This document shows positions 61,027-64,000 of a stretch of DNA of 64,000 nucleotides, in pieces. The stretch spans positions 792,516-856,515 of the forward strand of contig JACTAT010000030.1 of NCBI GenBank assembly GCA_014526335.1, read 5' to 3'. The stretch is from Chrysaora quinquecirrha. Lineage: Eukaryota > Cnidaria > Scyphozoa > Semaeostomeae > Pelagiidae. The notes beneath the pieces are model-generated. The model searched no databases, was not told the origin of the DNA, and was given only the letters and a program-made list of their open reading frames with translations. Every line of letters begins with the position of its first letter. Within the stretch, counting starts at the first letter, position 1. A program made the translations under genes and the position numbers.

Positions 61027-62472
61027 GCAACAAATCCTCAAAACCGAGAAGGCAAAAAGGTGGCTTCATGCATGTGGGAGGAAAGATTTTTCGAAAATAT
61101 CAGATATAAAGAAGGACACGTACATATGCACCTTACATTTTATGGAAGGCAAAGGCCCAACGGAAGACCATCCTTACCCGGTCCTTGCAACGCTGACTGA
61201 GAAGGAACAAAATCAACGGGCAACACGGGCAAAGACGAGATCAAGGTCCAGGAAGCGCAGGGAAAATCCAATCGAAGAAACTGGTGCCTCGAAAAAACAC
61301 CAGCAAGAGTCTTCGTGTTTTCCAGTACCTGGTGATACTGAAGAGCAATCGGAAGATACCAGCGTTTTATTTGAATCGGGACTCCCTGGGCCTAGCAGAG
61401 CCTCTCTTGAATCTCAAGACCAGGGGCGTACAGACAAAGAAACCCAGACTGTGTACTGTAAGTACACACTAGGAGCAAAAGTAGAGACCATGATCTACAG
61501 AAATCGACTTATTCAAGAAGGCATAGGTTTATTCCTTCAGAGCAGAAAGAGGTCAATTTAATGTCTTCTGAAATCATAATAGCAGATGACAAAAGTGCAA
61601 ATATTTTACAGGGCTTCACACTGAACAATTTGAGGCTCTATTTGAGTTCTTAGGACCAGCGAAATATGAACTGTCTTACTGGGATGGTCCTGAAAATATT
61701 GAAAAGGGAGCCTTGCAAGAGGAGAGCCACAGGGTATATCTGTAAAGGAACAGCTTTTCTCACATTATTGAGACTGCGTAGAGGATTCAACATTGCAACA
61801 ATTGCTCATATGTACAGTATAAGTAATACTGTGGTGAGAAAATTTTGTAACATGGATCCAGTTCATGTTTTGCCACTTCAAAGAGTTTGAACATTTAATG
61901 TTTCCTAGCAGACAAGCTCTGAGGACTTTTTGCCAAAAGTTTTCCAAAAATTTAAGAATGTGAGATGCTCTGTAGACTGTACGAATTCTTCTGCCAAACA
62001 CCAAGCAATTATGCACAACAGGGAAACATGTTTTCCTCATATAAGCATCACAACACTATGAAATGTTTAATTGCTGTGACCCCCAATGGCTCTGCTTGCT
62101 TCGTGTCTGATTTGTTTGAGGGAGCATTGATGATGTGTCCATTTTTCGGAAAGTGGAATTCTGAGGCATATTAATCCAGGTGATGCAATACTGGTTGATA
62201 AAGGATTTACTGTGCAAGATTTATTGTTCAACAAGCAAGCAACAATACATATACCACCATTTCTTGGCAAAAGGGATTGCCTTACAAAAGAAGAAGAACT
62301 TGCAACAAAAAGGATTGCCAAGGCCAGAATCCATGTGGAGAGATTCAACGAAAGACTCAAGAAGTTTAGACTAATAGGAAACATAATCCCATTGAACCTT
62401 AGTTCCATTGCATCACAGCTTGTATATGTTTCATGTTGTCTTGTTAATTTTCAACCATGTCTCTGTAAATAA
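61027..62472 (+). pseudogene. ISL2EU-type transposase (THAP + HTH + DDE_Tnp_4), decayed
   Basis: Starts inside a THAP zinc finger: KRWLHACGRKDFSKISDIKK, then the closing C-x2-H in ICTLHF followed by EGKGPTEDHP. A basic linker rich in RSRSRKRR follows (about 61200-61300). The HTH part (RLRRGFNIATIAHMYSIS, about 61766-61830) precedes the DDE domain: RCSVDCT with the first Asp, [32 protein letters not shown] with a later Asp, and KARIHVERFNERLK with the Glu. Several frameshifts and stops separate these blocks. The N-terminal THAP cysteines are absent, since the sequence abuts the LINE remnant. THAP with DDE_Tnp_4 and a YqaJ partner is characteristic of ISL2EU elements. Confidence 0.85.
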
Positions 62473-62726
62473 GCAATTAGAGAACCTGGGAAAGTTTATA
62501 TGGATTTTTTTTTTGAAAATAAGTGTTATAAACCTAAAAAGGTTATTATAATGATACATATCAAATATAGATCTATATAGATATATACATTCTCATCAGC
62601 AACTCTATAGATGTGAATAAAATAGTATATAATTCTCAAAAAACAAGCACATAAAAGTTTTGGTGTAAACCTGCAATCAGTATTAGGCATCAAAGTATCA
62701 AAAATATATAGATAATACAAGCAGTT
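62473..62726. other. Gap between convergent transposon genes
   Basis: AT-rich, with nothing recognised. It lies between the 3' ends of the transposase and nuclease genes. Confidence 0.5.
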
Positions 62727-64000
62727 TCAATCTAAAATAACTGGAAGTAGTCCACGTGGCACCTTCATTAGAAAATATTCAGGTACCAAGACTTTTTCCC
62801 AGAACTCTGAAGTTGCTTTGATGATTTGCATCTGGATGCCACTTTCTGGATAGAATCTCTCAATTGATGGAGGTCCTTTTTGAGAGAAAAGAACAAAATC
62901 ACAAAAATGACCTCCAGTTACCAGAAGCTGCAACTGAATCTGGAAATAATACCCATGGCTCAGTCCTGGCCATGAACATTTTAGCAGGCGGGCGGTCAAA
63001 TCGCCCTCCTCGCCAAGTCAGGCAGGCGATTTTTAACCAAAAGATAAATTAAAAACCCAAGGCGGGCGATTTGCTATGAAAACAACTGAAGAGGCGGGCA
63101 GTCTAACGCCCGCCTTGAGCAAATGAGGCGGGCGTGGAGGCGCGCGCGGGCGATCGCCCGCCATAAACGGCCAGGTCTGATGGCTTCGCTTTAAATGGAT
63201 TAATCCATCACTTTCAAGTTTGAAGCACTGATGCTGAAGGGTTTCCTTTGGAATTGTGCAGTCTTTCCAACCAGAAATTACTTCCTCAACTGTCCTTGTT
63301 TTCAATAGTTTTAGACATTTAATTTCCAAAATTCCTGCAGTACCAGACTCTTTATCTACAACAAGTCCGTCTGGGCTTGCACCAAGATGAGGATACATTT
63401 TGTTAATCCATAACCCAGTTTCTGTTACTGTGTTATCCGTAGCTTTAACATATGCATCTCGAGCTGCTGGTTCAGCATCAATCCCATACTTCATGTCTGC
63501 AGTACAGATGTTTTGCTTAAACCACAATCGTTCATATAGGAATTTGAAGCAGCGTTGTTTTGCTTCCACCTTGAATGCCAAGACTGCATTCCACAAGGAA
63601 ACAAGGTAATGGCATTTTGAGGCAGTTACTCTTGGCCAGCGCTCTGCAAACCATGTTTCAGATTTGCTCTGATCCTCTGTACCAGGAACTTGGCAAGATG
63701 ATTCATGCTCCCCACAAAGCTTATCACTTTGCTCCTGCAAATTTTCTTTAAACTTTCGCACAAGTAATCTCAAGATACTGAGGTCAGCATCTTCAAGATC
63801 AAAATCACTATATTTGATGGCAAGAACTGTTTCCCACATTGAGATTTCTCCCACACCTGCACTATAACTTTGCAAGTTGGTCACAAACGTATTTTGTAGT
63901 ACCTCGTCAACCTTACCATGGTACTTTGCTGGCCTAGGGTCCCAATTATAAAGTTTTGTTTTCTTTGGTACTTCACTTGGCTTGTATTCTGCTTCATGTA
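62727..64000 (-). pseudogene. YqaJ-type nuclease of the ISL2EU element, partial and MITE-disrupted
   Basis: Open from the right window edge to 63186, then interrupted by a MITE (62961-63179), and completed at 62954-62727 (stop at 62727-62729). Lambda-exonuclease/YqaJ fold motifs are visible: RWPRVTASKCH, MKYGIDAEPAARDAY (GxxxE), GASPDGLV (metal-binding Asp) and ILEIKC (ExK). The C-terminal part YYFQIQLQLLVTGGHFCDFV is also typical. Codon-level reading is otherwise intact, so the copy was probably functional until the MITE landed. It would act with the transposase in mobilising the element, although its exact role is not established. The N-terminus lies beyond the window. Confidence 0.88.
62961..63179. 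mobile_element. 219-bp MITE inserted in the YqaJ gene
   Basis: Ends CAGTCCTGGCC and, inverted, CAGACCTGGCC, flanked by the 6-bp duplication ATGGCT (62955-62960 and 63180-63185). The interior is rich in GGCGGGCG and GCGATCGCCCGCC, far more GC-rich than its surroundings. Excising it with one ATGGCT rejoins the nuclease frame (LKRSH to GYYFQ). Confidence 0.9.

Overview
This is intron-rich, AT-rich animal nuclear DNA. It has many short exons bounded by GT-AG splice sites, three recognisable metazoan genes, and abundant MITE-type DNA transposon remnants, satellites, a non-LTR retrotransposon and an ISL2EU-type transposon. Motile-cilium genes plus this transposon mix suggest an invertebrate metazoan, perhaps an aquatic early-branching one such as a cnidarian. 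The species cannot be fixed from the window. All gene models were assembled by eye from splice sites, reading phase and remembered family sequences; no search was run.

Layout. (1) 1-5056, plus strand: the C-terminal exons of an RBMS (MSSP/alan shepard) RNA-binding protein; its RRM exons lie left of the window. (2) 8010-29128, minus strand: a complete NEK10 kinase gene. Forty-one coding exons join in consistent phase into exactly 1,216 codons plus stop, giving an N-terminal armadillo-like region, a kinase domain with its catalytic motifs intact, a basic coiled coil and a conserved C-terminal region. Its introns hold several MITE families, a minisatellite and tRNA-like SINE remnants. (3) 30025-31102: a foldback transposon with TA target duplications, just upstream of NEK10. 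(4) About 31.6-46.9 kb: a large nested repeat structure. Two 71-bp minisatellite arrays in opposite orientation (31.79-33.40 and 45.19-46.69 kb) enclose a ~190-bp satellite. That satellite is itself interrupted by an array of seven ~1.1-kb units alternating with seven copies of a 228-bp hairpin element. (5) 48136-58780, minus strand: most of a TPH-domain ciliary coiled-coil gene, best matched to CFAP210/CCDC173, with one apparent 1-nt frameshift. (6) 59.75-64.0 kb: a decayed non-LTR retrotransposon carrying a nested TA-flanked MITE, then an ISL2EU-like DNA transposon. The latter has a decayed THAP/DDE_Tnp_4 transposase (plus strand) and a convergent YqaJ-type nuclease (minus strand), which is broken by a 219-bp MITE with a 6-bp target duplication.

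NEK10 and CFAP210 both act in motile cilia and lie on the same strand. RBMS beside NEK10 recalls the human 3p24 neighbourhood (NEK10 and RBMS3), so the order may be ancestral. The strongest candidate for an undescribed system is the 15-kb inverted minisatellite/satellite structure. It resembles Foldback-type elements, whose long terminal inverted repeats are themselves tandem arrays. Next is a set of TA-flanked MITE families that share one terminus but each iterate a different short word.
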